Assembly (NCBI GenBank): GCA_021775315.1
Contig: JAJFIC010000094.1
Location: forward strand, 1 to 52,519
Source of the DNA: Paracoccaceae bacterium
GTDB taxonomy: Bacteria; Pseudomonadota; Alphaproteobacteria; Rhodobacterales; Rhodobacteraceae
Direction of reading: 5' to 3'
Length of the DNA: 52,519 nt
Shown here: positions 51,832-52,519 of the stretch, piece after piece
How positions within the stretch are numbered: the first letter of the stretch is position 1
Layout of the letters: each line of letters opens with the position of its first letter
Translations under genes and position numbers: made by a program
The notes under the pieces: model-generated
The model's input: the letters and a program-made list of their open reading frames with translations, nothing else
Database searches by the model: none
What the model was told of the DNA's origin: nothing

Positions 51832-52519
51832 ATGAAAGCAATCGTTGTGATGTTCGACACGCTCAGCCGGCACTATCTGCCAAGCTATGGCAACGACTGG
51901 GTGCATGCGCCGAATTTCAAACGCCTGTCAGAACGCTCGGTCACCTTTGACAATTCATATGTCTGCTCAATGCCTTGCATGCCCGCACGGCGCGACTGGC
52001 ATACCGGGCGGCCAAACTTTCTGCACCGCAGTTGGGGGCCGCTGGAACCGTTCGACGATTCCATGCCCAAAATGCTAAGCGATGCAGGTGTGCACACGCA
52101 TTTAACGACGGATCATAATCATTACTTTGAAGACGGCGGTCTGAATTATCATACCCATTACACCACATGGCAGTACTGGCGCGGGCAAGAGGGTGATCCG
52201 TGGATTGGTGATCTGAATGAGCCGCAAGTTCCTGAACGCGCGTTTGGTAAGAACGGCATTTATTCTGAACCCGAGGTTTTTGAGGCGTATCGCAAGGCCT
52301 TTCCGGAAGAAAGCGACGCCTCTATGGAAAGGCTGCGTTATCTGACCCGGCAGGATTGGGTCAACCGGGGCTTTATGGATACCGAGGATAACCAGCCACA
52401 GGCGCGCACCTTTAGGGCAGGTTTGGATTTCATTGAACGCAATGCACAACAAGACAACTGGATGCTGCATATCGAAACTTTCGATCCGCACGAGCCGTTT
52501 TATACGCAAGAGCGCTACA
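51832..52519 (+). CDS. Cys-type sulfatase, N-terminal part (runs off window)
   Basis: An open frame of 229 codons running off the right end, so the protein is partial here. It begins MKAIVVMFDTLSRHYLPSYG with metal Asp9 of the sulfatase fold. The activation motif C-x-P-x-R is present as Cys49-Met-Pro-Ala-Arg53 (VCSMPCMPARRDWHTGR), so the Cys should be turned to formylglycine by a separate enzyme. THYTTWQYWRGQEGDPWIGD and ETFDPHEPFY are typical for the alkaline-phosphatase superfamily. No signal peptide is seen, so it is probably cytoplasmic. ATG 51832 follows AAGGAAG. Confidence 0.9.
   Translation, partial: MKAIVVMFDTLSRHYLPSYGNDWVHAPNFKRLSERSVTFDNSYVCSMPCMPARRDWHTGRPNFLHRSWGPLEPFDDSMPKMLSDAGVHTHLTTDHNHYFEDGGLNYHTHYTTWQYWRGQEGDPWIGDLNEPQVPERAFGKNGIYSEPEVFEAYRKAFPEESDASMERLRYLTRQDWVNRGFMDTEDNQPQARTFRAGLDFIERNAQQDNWMLHIETFDPHEPFYTQERY

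Noticed and set aside
1-52519. CRISPR array, rRNA or tRNA genes, complete insertion sequences
   Set aside because: No regularly spaced repeats with unique spacers, no rRNA or tRNA signatures and no transposase frame with catalytic motifs were found by eye on either strand.

Overview
The window looks like a chromosomal stretch of a marine alphaproteobacterium of the Rhodobacterales (Roseobacter-type). The reasons are the phoR-pstSCAB-phoU-phoB order with a PstA carrying a long N-terminal extension, the TRAP transporter, the IorAB-type molybdenum hydroxylase, the sulfatase, and a P450 and amidohydrolases spread among catabolic operons. This placement is by gene content and style only; there is no rRNA or tRNA in the window.

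Positions 1 to about 14.4 kb are an accessory, mobile-element-like region that reads more AT-rich and has long non-coding gaps. It holds a Dcm/EcoRII-like cytosine methyltransferase with a membrane protein upstream of it; small secreted proteins and an HD-domain hydrolase, with a ~39-bp repeat near three gene ends; a decayed copy of an XRE regulator; a DUF429-like protein divergent from an intact XRE regulator; a SnoaL-like protein; and a satellite-like replication and integration module (tyrosine integrase, small protein, primase-helicase of the VapE family, AlpA-like HTH protein). Two divergent genes of unknown function follow. Several repeats and palindromes (2.2-2.5, 4.3, 4.65, 5.7, 8.1-8.25, 9.9, 13.55 and 14.3 kb) mark rearrangement or control sites.

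From about 14.5 kb the sequence looks like host backbone. 14.5-20.4 kb: a membrane protein, a secreted protein, an MDR oxidoreductase, an isolated GT11-like glycosyltransferase, a small cytochrome c, and a DUF1330 plus AraC pair. 20.5-27.3 kb: the complete phosphate-starvation regulon on the minus strand, with a clear Pho box between phoR and pstS. 27.3-31.8 kb: a Kef-type K+/H+ antiporter and a two-component pair. 32-35 kb: a large PHP-superfamily protein and a methyltransferase.

35.2-47.6 kb is a catabolic block. It contains an M20 amidohydrolase and a creatinase/DoeA-like M24 protein that overlap by one base, a small ParB-like protein, an apparent operon (FAD amino-acid dehydrogenase, TRAP transporter, SBF-family transporter) divergent from a LysR regulator, and a ThDP enzyme divergent from a GntR regulator plus an Asp/Glu-racemase-family protein. 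Together these could import a nitrogen compound, hydrolyse an amide, oxidise the amine and process the 2-oxo acid, but the substrate is not readable from sequence. 47.6-51.6 kb holds a P450 and an IorAB-like molybdenum hydroxylase. The window ends inside a Cys-type sulfatase gene at 51832.
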